Below, one piece after another: positions 9,408 to 17,871 of a stretch of DNA of 64,000 nucleotides. The position numbers and the translations under genes are program-made. The DNA comes from Pseudoxanthomonas daejeonensis (GTDB lineage: Bacteria; Pseudomonadota; Gammaproteobacteria; Xanthomonadales; Xanthomonadaceae): the NCBI RefSeq assembly GCF_010093205.1, contig NZ_PDWN01000015.1, positions 34,251 to 98,250 of the forward strand, read 5' to 3'. The notes under the pieces were generated by a model that saw nothing but the letters and a program-made list of their open reading frames with translations, did not search any database and was not told the DNA's origin. Positions within the stretch are counted from its first letter, which is position 1. Each line of letters starts with the position of its first letter.

Positions 9408-10382
9408 TCATTCCTGCAGCGTGACCGGCGTGCGCGTATCGATCGCCGCGGCGACGGCCGCCACATCCCAGTTGGTCAGGCGGATGCAGCCGTGCGACTG
9501 CCGCTTGCCAACGCCACTGGGCTCGGGAGTGCCGTGGATGCCGTAATGCGGCTTGGAGAGGTCGATCCAGACCGTGCCGACCGGATTGTTCGGACCGGGC
9601 GCCAGCTTGGCCTTGCCGTGCGACGGATCGGCATCCCAGAACAGGTCCGGGTTGTAGTGGAAAGTCGGATCCGGCGCGACGGCCACGATGTTCCATTCGC
9701 CGAGCGGCAGCGGATCGTGTTCGCTGCCGCTGGAGGCGGGGTACTGTGCGAGCACGCGGCCCTCTCCGTCGAGCAGGCGCAATACCGAATCGCTGCGATC
9801 GACGACCAGGCGTGCGGCCTTGGGCAAGGGATCGGTCGCCACCGCGGGGACCTTCAGCACGGTGCCGGGACGTGCCTGCGCGATTTGGGGATTGAGCTGC
9901 CCGAGCAGGGCCGGGCTGGCATGGAACCGTTCGCCGAGCGCCTCCGGCAACGAGGCATAACCGAGCTTGTCGAGCTTCGACTGCTCCATGATGTCGTCGG
10001 GCAGGCGCGCATAAGGCCCTTCGATGTCGGCGGCGGTCAGCGTGTAATCGACCAGCACCGGAGCGGTGTCCTGTTCGAGCGCCTGCCATGTCGCCGCATC
10101 CGCATGTCCCGTCACGGGCAGGCCGCGCGCCTGCTGGAAGCCACGCAAGGCGCGTTGCTGGTTGGAGCCGGCGAGCGCATCGATTTCACCCGGCGAGAAG
10201 CGTGCCCGATCCAGCAGGACCTGCAGGCGCAGCAGCGCGCCTGCCCCTTCGTGCTGGCTGCGATCATCCGCGGAAGTCGCGAGTGCCGCGCCATCGGCCG
10301 GCCGGGCGGCCGCCGGGGGCGGCAGTGCGGCGCACAGCGCAATGGCGAGCGCGAGGAAGGCAGGACGGGAATACGGGACCAT
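9408..10382 (-). CDS. L,D-transpeptidase (YkuD domain) with peptidoglycan-binding motif
   Basis: A 324-residue periplasmic enzyme predicted to form 3-3 peptidoglycan cross-links or attach proteins to peptidoglycan. It has a signal peptide (residues 1-26, ending AAARP). A putative peptidoglycan-binding helical region (about 45-105) contains GFQQARGLPVTGHADAATW. The YkuD domain starts near 190, with HGTPEP and the active-site motif SHGCIRLTNWD near 293-303, the Cys being the nucleophile. A LysM-like segment may lie between (LLGQLNPQIAQ, PGTVLKVP). It is likely co-transcribed with the M23 peptidase downstream. Confidence 0.92.
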   Translation of the reverse strand: MVPYSRPAFLALAIALCAALPPPAAARPADGAALATSADDRSQHEGAGALLRLQVLLDRARFSPGEIDALAGSNQQRALRGFQQARGLPVTGHADAATWQALEQDTAPVLVDYTLTAADIEGPYARLPDDIMEQSKLDKLGYASLPEALGERFHASPALLGQLNPQIAQARPGTVLKVPAVATDPLPKAARLVVDRSDSVLRLLDGEGRVLAQYPASSGSEHDPLPLGEWNIVAVAPDPTFHYNPDLFWDADPSHGKAKLAPGPNNPVGTVWIDLSKPHYGIHGTPEPSGVGKRQSHGCIRLTNWDVAAVAAAIDTRTPVTLQE

Positions 10383-10491
10383 GGCGCGCTCCGGCAGGAT
10401 GTGCCGATACGCTGCGCAGGCGCATGCAGTGCCCGCGTGAAGGCCGGTGTGCGATGTTCAGCGTCGTCGACGCCGTGCGAGGATCGCCCGC

Positions 10492-10803
10492 TCAGGCGGG
10501 GTCGTGCTTGCCGCCGCCGCGGCAGCGTGGCGAATCGGGAACATCCGCGTCGGCTTCCCATTCGGCCGGCGTGTAGGTGTGCAGGCCGAGCGCGTGGACC
10601 TGCTGCATCAGCGGCCCCATCGCCGCATAGACGGACTGGTGGCGCCTGATCGCACGCTGGCCCTCGAACAGGGGGCTGACGATCACCGCCTTGTAGTGCG
10701 TCTCCAGGCCACGGCTGTGCATGTGGCTTTCGTCGGTCACGTCCAGGTGGAGCGGCTCCAGGACGGACAGGGCATCACGGATCTGTTCGGCGCGAGTGGT
10801 CAT
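10492..10803 (-). CDS. bolA: BolA family protein
   Basis: A 103-residue BolA-type protein. BolA proteins partner monothiol glutaredoxins in iron-sulfur cluster trafficking, and in some bacteria affect morphology and stress responses. The class II KH-like fold signature is visible in HYKAVIVSPLFEGQRAIRRHQSVYAAM, with the conserved His (RRHQ) used for cluster binding. The start at 10803 (MTTRAEQI) is chosen because the frame upstream adds an atypical 20-residue extension. It is 56 bases downstream of the CoA-transferase gene on the same strand. The C-terminus ends with a short Cys/Gly/His-rich tail (CRGGGKHD). Confidence 0.93.
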   Translation of the reverse strand: MTTRAEQIRDALSVLEPLHLDVTDESHMHSRGLETHYKAVIVSPLFEGQRAIRRHQSVYAAMGPLMQQVHALGLHTYTPAEWEADADVPDSPRCRGGGKHDPA

Positions 10804-10859
10804 GGGTGTGTGGGTGCGGTCGTGCAGTCCGGAAGAGATGGCGTTGGCGATGCTGGAAA

Positions 10860-12812
10860 TCAAGCGGGACGTGCGGTCTGGGCCAGTGCCAGGCGCAGCA
10901 GGCGCGCCTCCAGCCAGGCGCCCGCGCCGCGCGGCGCGTCCAGGCCCATGCGCGCCAGCGCTTCGGCATCATCCTGCCCGCTACCCCGAAGTGCCCGCAC
11001 GATTACCTGCAGCTTGCCGGCCGGTCGCGCGGTGCCCGCCTGCAACCACGCCAGTGCGCGTACCAGGCGCTGTTCGACCGCGGTGAAATCGCTGCCCAGC
11101 GGGTAGTCGGGCAGGGTGCCGTCGGTGCGGAACGGGGCCAGCGCCGCGCCCAGTCGTTGCGGCGTGTTGCGCTCCCAGCGGGCGGGTACCTGGAAGCCGG
11201 CCCGCAGCTTGCGTGCGGCGCGGGCGTGTTCGAGCAGGCCGTCGCGGTAACGCGCATCGGTGATGCCCGCCATCGCGATCACGCAATCCTCGTCGCTGGC
11301 GTAGCGCATGTCGGCGATGCCGTACTCGTCCACGTAGACGTCGCGCAGGTGGCGCGGGATGGTGGCGTGGCCGTAGTTCCAGCGCACGTTCGAATCGGTG
11401 CGGCCATGCGCTTCACGCACCGCACGCAGCAGCAGCACCGAACGCGCTCCGGGCAGGGCATGGGCCATCGCCACGAAGTTGTATTGGCCACCAACGCCGG
11501 AGACCACGCGGCCGTCTTCCAGCGCGTCCGAGACCGCGGCACCCAGCGCGGTGGCCATCATGCAGCTGTTGAAGAAGCGCGCGTCGTGGCGCTGCAGGCG
11601 TTGCAATGCCTCGTCGTTGCCGTGGATCTGGTTGACCGTGCCGATGCGGCGCATGCCGATCGCGTGGCGCTGCTCGTCCGGCAGGTCGCGAAGCCAGGCG
11701 TAGAAATCCGGCGAGCCCAGGTAGAACGCGCCATGCAGGTATTCGCCGTCGCGCTCCAGCCGCGCATGGTCGCCGAGGTTGGCAGTGCCGTCGGCCAGGC
11801 GCTGCATGAGCGCCGGATCGTCCACTACCTTGCGCCGGATCACGCCGGTTTCCACCAGGCGCTTGAAGCCCTCGTTGATCATCTCGCTGCAGCCGTACAA
11901 CCCGATCTCGAACGGGCCCAGCCCACCGCTCTCGCGCACCGCCGGGTGGTCCTCCAGGTCCGGGTCCAGCGCGGCCAGCACCTGCCGGTAACGGGCATTG
12001 TCGGTATGCCGCAGCACCAGCGCATGGCACAGCGCGTCGGCCAGTGCGCCGATTCCGATCTGCAGGGTGCCGCCATCACGCACCAGCGTGCTGGCGTACA
12101 GGCCGATCGCGTAATCGGCGTCGTCGACCGGCTGCCGCGGCAGACCGAACGGACGCGGATGCGGCGCCGGCGGATCGATCACGACATCGAAGAAGCCTGC
12201 CGGTGCCACCGCGCTTCCACCCAGCCAGGGCAGGTGCGGATCGACCTCGGCCACCATCAGCGGACGCGGCAGGCCGCGTGCCAGGTGCGCATCGACGGTG
12301 TCCTGGGTGAGGTCGGTGTTGCACGAGAACGACAGCCGGTCGCCGCCGGGCGCGCGCGCCACCTTCTGCACGATCATGTCGGTCCTGCGGTGCGCCAGTG
12401 CAGCGGCGACATGGGTGTAGTTGAGGCTGGCGTAGCGCCGCTGGGTCTGGCTCGAGTCCAGCAGCGCGCCGGACTGCAGGTAGAACTCCTCGACCTCGAC
12501 GTGCGCCGGCAACGCATCGCGCTTCATCGCCTGCACATAGGCCAGGCGCGGGAAGTCATCGCCGAAATGCCGGGCCAGGAACGGCCGCACGAACCGGGCC
12601 TTCAGGCCCTGGCCCGGAGAGGGCGGGTCCAGCGACAGCGCGGTGTACAGGTGCAGCGGCCGCGCCGGGTCGCCTTCGACGCGGGCGTACAGCGCATTGA
12701 GCAGGCGGTGCGGTTTGCCCAGGCCCAGGGGCGCTGCCACATGCATGGCGGTCGGCAGCTGCGCGAGCAGATGATCCACCGCCGCGTCCAGGTCGTTGAA
12801 ATGATGGGTCAT
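10860..12812 (-). CDS. acetyl-CoA hydrolase/transferase family protein
   Basis: A 650-residue class I CoA-transferase-type enzyme related to acetyl-CoA hydrolases and 4-hydroxybutyrate CoA-transferases. The N-terminal half (about 1-300) and the C-terminal acetyl-CoA hydrolase domain (about 310-600) are both present. The segment GLYGCSEMINEGF near 305-317 aligns in position with the family's catalytic-glutamate motif (usually HTEM). GVGGQYNFVAMAH is the conserved glycine-rich block of the C-terminal domain. It is longer than the usual 430-550 residues, with an extended C-terminus. It transcribes away from the blaI promoter region. Substrate is not deducible; hydrolase versus transferase is open. 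Confidence 0.85.
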   Translation of the reverse strand: MTHHFNDLDAAVDHLLAQLPTAMHVAAPLGLGKPHRLLNALYARVEGDPARPLHLYTALSLDPPSPGQGLKARFVRPFLARHFGDDFPRLAYVQAMKRDALPAHVEVEEFYLQSGALLDSSQTQRRYASLNYTHVAAALAHRRTDMIVQKVARAPGGDRLSFSCNTDLTQDTVDAHLARGLPRPLMVAEVDPHLPWLGGSAVAPAGFFDVVIDPPAPHPRPFGLPRQPVDDADYAIGLYASTLVRDGGTLQIGIGALADALCHALVLRHTDNARYRQVLAALDPDLEDHPAVRESGGLGPFEIGLYGCSEMINEGFKRLVETGVIRRKVVDDPALMQRLADGTANLGDHARLERDGEYLHGAFYLGSPDFYAWLRDLPDEQRHAIGMRRIGTVNQIHGNDEALQRLQRHDARFFNSCMMATALGAAVSDALEDGRVVSGVGGQYNFVAMAHALPGARSVLLLRAVREAHGRTDSNVRWNYGHATIPRHLRDVYVDEYGIADMRYASDEDCVIAMAGITDARYRDGLLEHARAARKLRAGFQVPARWERNTPQRLGAALAPFRTDGTLPDYPLGSDFTAVEQRLVRALAWLQAGTARPAGKLQVIVRALRGSGQDDAEALARMGLDAPRGAGAWLEARLLRLALAQTARPA

Positions 12813-12854
12813 GCGGCCAGCTTAGGGCATGGGCGAGGTGCCTCGCCGGGGGTG

Positions 12855-12908
12855 TTGACACGCGCTTCTGTTTACGCGTGTAATCGACAAAGGATTACGC
12901 CTGTAAAC
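12855..12908 (+). promoter_or_regulatory. blaI promoter with two BlaI-operator-like dyads
   Basis: TTGACA (12855-12860) is followed after 18 bases by TGTAAT (12879-12884), a good sigma-70 pair. Two related imperfect palindromes sit here: GTTTACGCGTGTAATC (12870-12885), covering the -10 box, and GATTACGCCTGTAAAC (12893-12908), just downstream. Each is nearly the reverse complement of the other, and both carry TTAC/GTAA half-sites like the TACA/TGTA operators of BlaI/MecI repressors. The arrangement predicts autorepression by the adjacent BlaI protein. Confidence 0.75.
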
Positions 12909-12918
12909 GGGGCCCGCG

Positions 12919-13314
12919 ATGGACACGACACCGGTCAGCGATGCCGAGGCGATGGTGATGGAGGTGCTCTGGGAATCCAGTCCACGCAGCGCCGAGGACG
13001 TGATCGCCGCCCTCGCCGAAAGCACGGGCTGGGCCGAGCCGACCATCAAGACCCTCTTGAACCGCCTGCTCAACAAGGGTGCGATCAGTGCCCTCAAGGA
13101 TGGACGCCGCTACCTGTACTCGCCGGTCCTGCGCCGCGAAGCCTGGGTCCAGCAGCAGAGCGAAGGCCTGCTGGCGCGGCTGTTCGGCGGGCGCGTCGCA
13201 CCGCTGGTCGCGCATTTCAGCGAACGAGGGCAGCTTTCGCCGGCCGACATCGCCGAACTCAAGCGCCTGGTCTCGGAACTGGACGATGGCAAGGAGGCCG
13301 ACGATGGACGCTGA
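12919..13314 (+). CDS. blaI: BlaI/MecI/CopY family transcriptional repressor
   Basis: A 131-residue winged-helix repressor. Residues 5-75 hold the DNA-binding domain with VSDAEAMVMEVLWESSPRSAEDV and the recognition region TIKTLLNRLLNKGAI; the C-terminal half is the dimerisation and protease-sensitive region. In the Staphylococcus and Bacillus systems the repressor is cleaved after the partner BlaR1 sensor is activated. Here the partner gene follows at once, overlapping by 11 bases. Operator-like dyads lie immediately upstream. No beta-lactamase gene is visible nearby, so the inducing signal and full regulon are unknown. Confidence 0.93.
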   Translation: MDTTPVSDAEAMVMEVLWESSPRSAEDVIAALAESTGWAEPTIKTLLNRLLNKGAISALKDGRRYLYSPVLRREAWVQQQSEGLLARLFGGRVAPLVAHFSERGQLSPADIAELKRLVSELDDGKEADDGR

Positions 13315-14962
13315 CCTGATCGCATTCCTTGCCGAGGCCACCGTGGCCGGCAGCGTCGCCATGCTGCTCGTGCTGGCGTTGCGCCTGCCGGTGCGCGCGC
13401 TCCTGGGTGCCACCGCCGCCTACTCGCTGTGGCTGTGCGTGCCGATCGCACTGCTGGCGGTGCTGCTGCCGCGCGGTGTCGACGTGCCACTGGCCTTGCC
13501 CGTGGCCTGGCAGGTCGCGCCCGCGATCGTCGTGGCTGCCGCGCCCGAACGCCAGGCGGGGATGGGCTGGAGCGAACTGGCGATGCTGGCCTGGCTCGCG
13601 GGCGCGCTTGCCCTGGCCACGGTCCTGTTCCTGCAGCAGCGGCGTTTCCATCGCGGACTGGGCGTGCTGCGGCGCCGCGCCGACGGCCTCTACGAATCGA
13701 CGGCCGCAACCGCCGGACTGCCCGCGGTCGCCGGCGTTTTGCGCCCGCGCATCCTGCTCCCCGCCGACTTCGGGCAGCGCTACTCGGCGCAGGAGCAGGC
13801 GCTCGTCCTCCAGCACGAGCGCGTCCACGTGCGCCGCGGCGACCTGCTGGCCAACGCGCTGGTGGCGCTGCTGCGCTGCGTGTTCTGGTTCAACCCGCTG
13901 CTGTCCTTCGCGCTGCGCCGCTTTCGCCTGGACCAGGAACTGGCCTGCGACGAGTGGGTGATCGCCCGCAACCCGCGCGCGCGCCGCCAGTACGGCGAAG
14001 CGATGCTCAAGACCCAGTTCGACGAACTTCCCCTGCCGCTCGGCTGCCACTGGCAGGCACGGCATCCGATCAAGGAGCGCATCGACATGCTCAAGCGACC
14101 CACGCCTTCTCCCATGCACTGGATGGCCGCTGCGCTCCTCGCGCTGGGACTCAGCGCGGCCGCGGGTTACACGGCCTGGGCGGCACAGCCCGCGCAGGCG
14201 CCTGGCGCGATGGTAGGAACAACCTTCGCGATCGACGTTCGCCTGGACGTCGATGGCCGCTCGCAGTCGTTCCAGCTGCGCGAACAGGCCGGCCGCACGT
14301 TCGGCATTCGCAGCGAGGAAGGTGGATCCCCGGTCTGGGAAGCGGAACTGGCCATCAAGCCGCTCGATGATCCGGGGCTGTTCTGGATCGGGGGCAGCGT
14401 GCGTGCCGATGGCGGCCTGGTGTCCGAGCCGGCACTGGTCGCGACACTGGGCAAGCCTGCGACGATCCAGCTCAGCACGCTCGATGGACGTTCGGTCTTC
14501 ACCCTGGAGGTCAACGCGAAACGTCTTGCCGATGCACCGCCGCAGGCGTCCGCCAATGGGGCCAGGGCGATGGATGTCGAGCAGGCGTCGGCACGTGCCG
14601 CGGGTCACACCGCCATCGCGGACGATGCGAGCGCCGGCTCAGGGGATGAGCTCCGCGCTGACCCCCTGGCGCCCCTCGCCCGAGAGCGGCTCCCGGCGCC
14701 GCGCTATCCGGAAGATGCGGCCCGTGCTTACATCAACGGCAAGGTTCTTTTACGGGTGGCCGTCGATGCCGAGGGCCGCGTCACCGACGTGCAGGTCGAG
14801 GAGTCGACGCCTGCCGGCGTATTCGACGCCGCCGCGATCGAGGCGGCACGGCAGTGGACGTTCGAACCGGCGCTGCAGGGAGGCAAACCGGTCGCCGGGC
14901 AGGTCCGCGTGCCCATCACCTTCGAGGCCAGGCCTGCCGAGCAGGAGGGCGGGAACGGATGA
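13304..14962 (+). CDS. BlaR1-type M56 metallopeptidase with TonB-like C-terminal domain
   Basis: A 552-residue membrane protein. N-terminal hydrophobic segments (near 10-28, 38-60, 88-107) surround an M56 zinc-peptidase domain with HERVH (HExxH, near 171-175) and the downstream ELACDEW block. A further membrane segment near 268-290 ends in WAAQPAQA. The extracytoplasmic part lacks a penicillin-binding (transpeptidase) sensor domain; instead the last ~90 residues form a TonB C-terminal-like domain (PRYPEDAAR, GKVLLRVAVDAEGRV, ARQWTFEPAL). Start 13304 overlaps blaI. The family cleaves the BlaI repressor; the signal sensed here is unknown, and the TonB-like domain could be a sensor or envelope-contact module. 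Confidence 0.9.
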   Translation: MDADLIAFLAEATVAGSVAMLLVLALRLPVRALLGATAAYSLWLCVPIALLAVLLPRGVDVPLALPVAWQVAPAIVVAAAPERQAGMGWSELAMLAWLAGALALATVLFLQQRRFHRGLGVLRRRADGLYESTAATAGLPAVAGVLRPRILLPADFGQRYSAQEQALVLQHERVHVRRGDLLANALVALLRCVFWFNPLLSFALRRFRLDQELACDEWVIARNPRARRQYGEAMLKTQFDELPLPLGCHWQARHPIKERIDMLKRPTPSPMHWMAAALLALGLSAAAGYTAWAAQPAQAPGAMVGTTFAIDVRLDVDGRSQSFQLREQAGRTFGIRSEEGGSPVWEAELAIKPLDDPGLFWIGGSVRADGGLVSEPALVATLGKPATIQLSTLDGRSVFTLEVNAKRLADAPPQASANGARAMDVEQASARAAGHTAIADDASAGSGDELRADPLAPLARERLPAPRYPEDAARAYINGKVLLRVAVDAEGRVTDVQVEESTPAGVFDAAAIEAARQWTFEPALQGGKPVAGQVRVPITFEARPAEQEGGNG

Positions 14963-15510
14963 TGGAGCGCGAGCTCACGCATGCGCGGCGGCTCGCAATC
15001 GTCGTGCTGGTCCTGTCGGTCGCCGCCTGCGCTACCCGCACCGCCGGTGTGGAGCAGCGGCTGATCCTGCCTGAGGGTGCTGCGCGATACGAGATGGCGG
15101 CCAACCAGGCTTTCGTGTTCCCGGCGCCGCGGGACAATGCGCCGCCGGGCTTCCCGCAAGGATACGAATTGCGCGACCTGCCGCCGACTACGCTGTGCGC
15201 GGGGTTCGTGGTGGATACCGATGGCGGCGTGCGCGAAATCGCCCTGCTGGAAGATCCCGGATGCATGGGCCCGAAGATGCAGCCGCAACTGGGCGACGCG
15301 GTGCTGCGCGCGATCTCCGGCTGGCGTTTCGAGCCAGCGGTGTTCTGCGACTACCCGGATGCGGCCACACGCGATCGCGACTGGAACGGCACCGGTTGCG
15401 CGGGCGCGGTGACCGAAGCCAGGCGGGTGGCGGTGACGCTGGCCTACGCGTTCACGTTCGAGGTTCGCAATGGCCGCCAGCAGGTGGGCGCGGCGCAGCG
15501 GAAGCACTGA
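14959..15510 (+). CDS. predicted lipoprotein with TonB-C-like region
   Basis: A 183-residue predicted lipoprotein (182 if the second ATG at 14962 is used). The N-terminal signal ends in the lipobox VAAC. The rest contains LCAGFVVDTDGGVREIALLEDPGC and a W-R-F-E-P stretch (SGWRFEPAVF), which resembles the strand pattern of TonB C-terminal domains, like the end of the neighbouring BlaR1-type protein. Its start overlaps the preceding stop (ATGATG), so the three genes form one coupled unit. No family name can be assigned with confidence; it is probably a periplasmic partner of the sensor. Confidence 0.75.
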   Translation: MMERELTHARRLAIVVLVLSVAACATRTAGVEQRLILPEGAARYEMAANQAFVFPAPRDNAPPGFPQGYELRDLPPTTLCAGFVVDTDGGVREIALLEDPGCMGPKMQPQLGDAVLRAISGWRFEPAVFCDYPDAATRDRDWNGTGCAGAVTEARRVAVTLAYAFTFEVRNGRQQVGAAQRKH

Positions 15511-15612
15511 ACGCGGCGGTGCGACGGGCGTGATCGGCGATGCTCCATGCGGTAGGCGTGGCGCTGGGCTTCACGCGCTCCATTCAAGGGCGCGAGCCTG
15601 TCGCACGTGCGT

Positions 15613-15630
15613 GCATGCAACGATGCATGC
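15613..15630. terminator. short dyad between convergent genes
   Basis: GCATGCA (15613-15619) and TGCATGC (15624-15630) form a perfect 7-bp stem with an ACGA loop, at the end of modC between the two convergent transcripts. There is no T-run on either side, so termination is uncertain. The rest of the 15511-15629 gap shows nothing else. Confidence 0.3.
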
Positions 15631-16244
15631 TAGTCGAACACGTGCACCGCATCGGCCAGCCGCCGTACCTCGTCCGGATGGTGGCTGACGTACAGCATCG
15701 GCAGGCGCACTTCGTCGCGCACGCGCTGCAGGTAGGGGATGAGTTCCTCGCGCCGCGCCGGGTCCAGCGCGGTCAGCGGCTCGTCGAACAGCAGGATCGC
15801 CGGTTGCGACAGCAGGGCGCGACCGATCGCCACGCGCTGCGCTTCGCCACCGGAGAGGTTCGCGGTGCGCCGCGCCAGCAGGTGCCCGATGCCGAGCAGT
15901 TCGACCACGGCGTCGAAGCCGAAGCGCGATTGCGCATCGCCATGGCGCCCGTAGCGCAGGTTGCGCGCCACGTCCAGGTGCGGGAACAGGCGCGCATCCT
16001 GGAATACGTAACCGATGCGACGGCGGTGGGTAGGCACGTCGATCCCGCGCGCGCTGTCGTAGAGCACGCGGTCGTCGATGCGGATGTGGCCGGAGACCGG
16101 TCGCACCAGCCCGGCGATGGCATTGAGCACGGTGGTCTTGCCCGCGCCCGAGGGCCCGGCCAGCGCGACCACGCGTGCCTGTTCCTCGATGCTGACGTGG
16201 CGCCGGAAGCCGCCGCGCTGCAGCTGCAGGTCAAGGCTCAGCAT
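15630..16244 (-). CDS. modC: molybdate ABC transporter ATP-binding protein, short form
   Basis: A 204-residue ATPase that powers molybdate import. Walker A (GPSGAGKTT), the signature LSGGEAQRVAIGRALL, Walker B (ILLFDEPLTALD) and the switch histidine (VSHHPDEV) are all present. The protein stops right after the nucleotide-binding domain: the C-terminal MOP/TOBE molybdate-binding domain of classical ~350-residue ModC proteins is missing. The start at 16244 (MLSLDLQLQRGGF) fits the usual first strand; an upstream extension is basic and atypical. It follows modB after 61 bases, and assignment to molybdate rests on its modA and modB neighbours. Confidence 0.9.
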   Translation of the reverse strand: MLSLDLQLQRGGFRRHVSIEEQARVVALAGPSGAGKTTVLNAIAGLVRPVSGHIRIDDRVLYDSARGIDVPTHRRRIGYVFQDARLFPHLDVARNLRYGRHGDAQSRFGFDAVVELLGIGHLLARRTANLSGGEAQRVAIGRALLSQPAILLFDEPLTALDPARREELIPYLQRVRDEVRLPMLYVSHHPDEVRRLADAVHVFD

Positions 16245-16305
16245 GGGCGGACCCCGCGGCGTGCGGGTGCGTCCGCGCGGCGGAGCGGGGTGCAATGCGA
16301 CAGGC

Positions 16306-17004
16306 TCATGCTTCGTCCTCCGCGCTGCGCTTGCGCCGCACCAGCCATTCCGACAGCAGCAAGGCGCCGAGCGAGATCAGCAGCGATACCGCCGCCAGGC
16401 GCCAGATCCCCGCTTCGCCGCCGGGCACCTGCATCAGGCCGTAGATCGCCGAAGACAACGTCTGCGTCTCGCCGGGGATGGCCGAGACGAAAGTGATCGT
16501 CGCGCCGAATTCGCCCAGCGCCTTGGCGAAGGCCAGCGCCGCGCCGGCCACCAGGCCGGGCCAGGCCAGCGGCAGGGTGACGGTGAGGAAGACGCGCCAC
16601 GGCGCCGCGCCGAGCGTGGCGGCGGCCTGTTCGAGCTTGCGGTCCACGTTCTCGATCGACAGCCGGATCGCGCGCACCATCAGCGGGAAGCCCATCACCG
16701 CGCAGGCCAGCGCCGCGCCGGTCCAGCGGAAGGCCAGGGTGATGCCGAACGTGTCGTGCAGCCAGGCGCCGATCGGTCCCTGGCTGCCGAACATCACCAG
16801 CAGCGCGTAGCCCATCACCACCGGTGGCAGCACCAGCGGCAGGTGCACCAGCGCATCGAGCAGGGCCTTGCCCGGGAATCGCCGGCGCGCCAGCAGCCAT
16901 GCGACGGCCACGCCCAGCGGCAGGCTGGCGAGCGCGGCCACGCTGGCCACCTTCAGGCTCAGGCCTATGGCGGTCATTTCCTCGGGCGAGAACCAGGAGG
17001 TCAA
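16306..17004 (-). CDS. modB: molybdate ABC transporter permease
   Basis: A 232-residue inner-membrane permease with about five or six hydrophobic segments. The ABC-importer EAA-type loop is seen as EQAAATLGAAPWRVFLTVTLP near residue 130-150, and GEFGATITFVSAIPGETQTL is diagnostic of the ModB subfamily. Nine bases separate it from the modA stop, indicating one transcript modA-modB-modC. It forms the membrane channel through which ModA-bound molybdate enters the cytoplasm. Confidence 0.95.
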   Translation of the reverse strand: MTSWFSPEEMTAIGLSLKVASVAALASLPLGVAVAWLLARRRFPGKALLDALVHLPLVLPPVVMGYALLVMFGSQGPIGAWLHDTFGITLAFRWTGAALACAVMGFPLMVRAIRLSIENVDRKLEQAAATLGAAPWRVFLTVTLPLAWPGLVAGAALAFAKALGEFGATITFVSAIPGETQTLSSAIYGLMQVPGGEAGIWRLAAVSLLISLGALLLSEWLVRRKRSAEDEA

Positions 17005-17013
17005 CGTGAGGCC

Positions 17014-17802
17014 TCAGTCGAGCACGTCGAAGCCGCGACGCTCGAAGATCGCGCGTGCCTCGGGCGAGGAAAGCCAGCGCACGAAATCGCGAGCCGGAGC
17101 GGGGGCGTCGCGCAGCGCCGCGACCGGATACACGATCGGCGGATGGCTGCCGGCGGGGAAGGTCGCCACCACGCGCACGCGCGGCTCGGCCTTCGCGTCG
17201 GAGGCATAGACGACACCCAGCGGCGTTTCGCCGCGCGCCACCAGCATCAGCGCCGCGCGCACGCTTTCCGATTCGGCGAGCCTGGCTTTCACCGGTTCCC
17301 ATTGCGCCAGCGATTCCAGCGCGGTGCGTGCGTATTTCCCCGCCGGTACGGTCGCGGTCTGGCCCAGCGCCAGCCGACCTTCGCCCAAGGCGCCGGCGAT
17401 CGAGCCGGGCTTGGCCAGGTCGACCTTCACCGCGCTGCCCTGCGGTGCGACCAGGACCAGGCGGTTGCCGAGCAGGTCGTGGCGAGTGGCGGCGTCGATG
17501 CGGTTGCGCTGCTGCAGGTAGTCCATCCATTCCAGGTCGGCGGAGGCGAAGGCCTGCGCGGGCGCGCTCTGTTCGATCTGCCGCGCCAGCGTCGAGCTGG
17601 CCGCGTACGAAACGCGCACCGGCGTGCCGGTGGCTTTCCCGTAGGCGAGGGCGGCCTCGTCCATCGACTCCTTGAGGCTGGCCGCGGCGAACACGGTCAC
17701 CGGTGCGTCGGCGGCGCGGACCACGAACGGGGACGCGGCCAAGGTGGCCGCCAGCAACACGGTCGCCAGGGAACGGAACATCGGAATTTCCGGTGCGGAC
17801 AT
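17014..17802 (-). CDS. modA: molybdate-binding periplasmic protein
   Basis: A 262-residue solute-binding protein capturing molybdate for ModBC. A signal peptide precedes the mature start after VVRAADA. The family N-terminal motif [13 protein letters not shown] and the later [14 protein letters not shown] region are present. The start at 17802 ([11 protein letters not shown]) is preceded by a GGAGAA ribosome-binding sequence; ATG 17781 (MFRSLATV) would also give a good signal peptide. It is first in a modABC operon, 69 bases after the S1/P1 nuclease gene. No modE regulator is visible nearby. Confidence 0.94.
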   Translation of the reverse strand: MSAPEIPMFRSLATVLLAATLAASPFVVRAADAPVTVFAAASLKESMDEAALAYGKATGTPVRVSYAASSTLARQIEQSAPAQAFASADLEWMDYLQQRNRIDAATRHDLLGNRLVLVAPQGSAVKVDLAKPGSIAGALGEGRLALGQTATVPAGKYARTALESLAQWEPVKARLAESESVRAALMLVARGETPLGVVYASDAKAEPRVRVVATFPAGSHPPIVYPVAALRDAPAPARDFVRWLSSPEARAIFERRGFDVLD

Positions 17803-17871
17803 GCCGTCGTTCTCCGGTTTGGGCGGGCTACGGCGAAGGGAGGCTGTGGATGATGAGGGCGTCCGGGCAGG

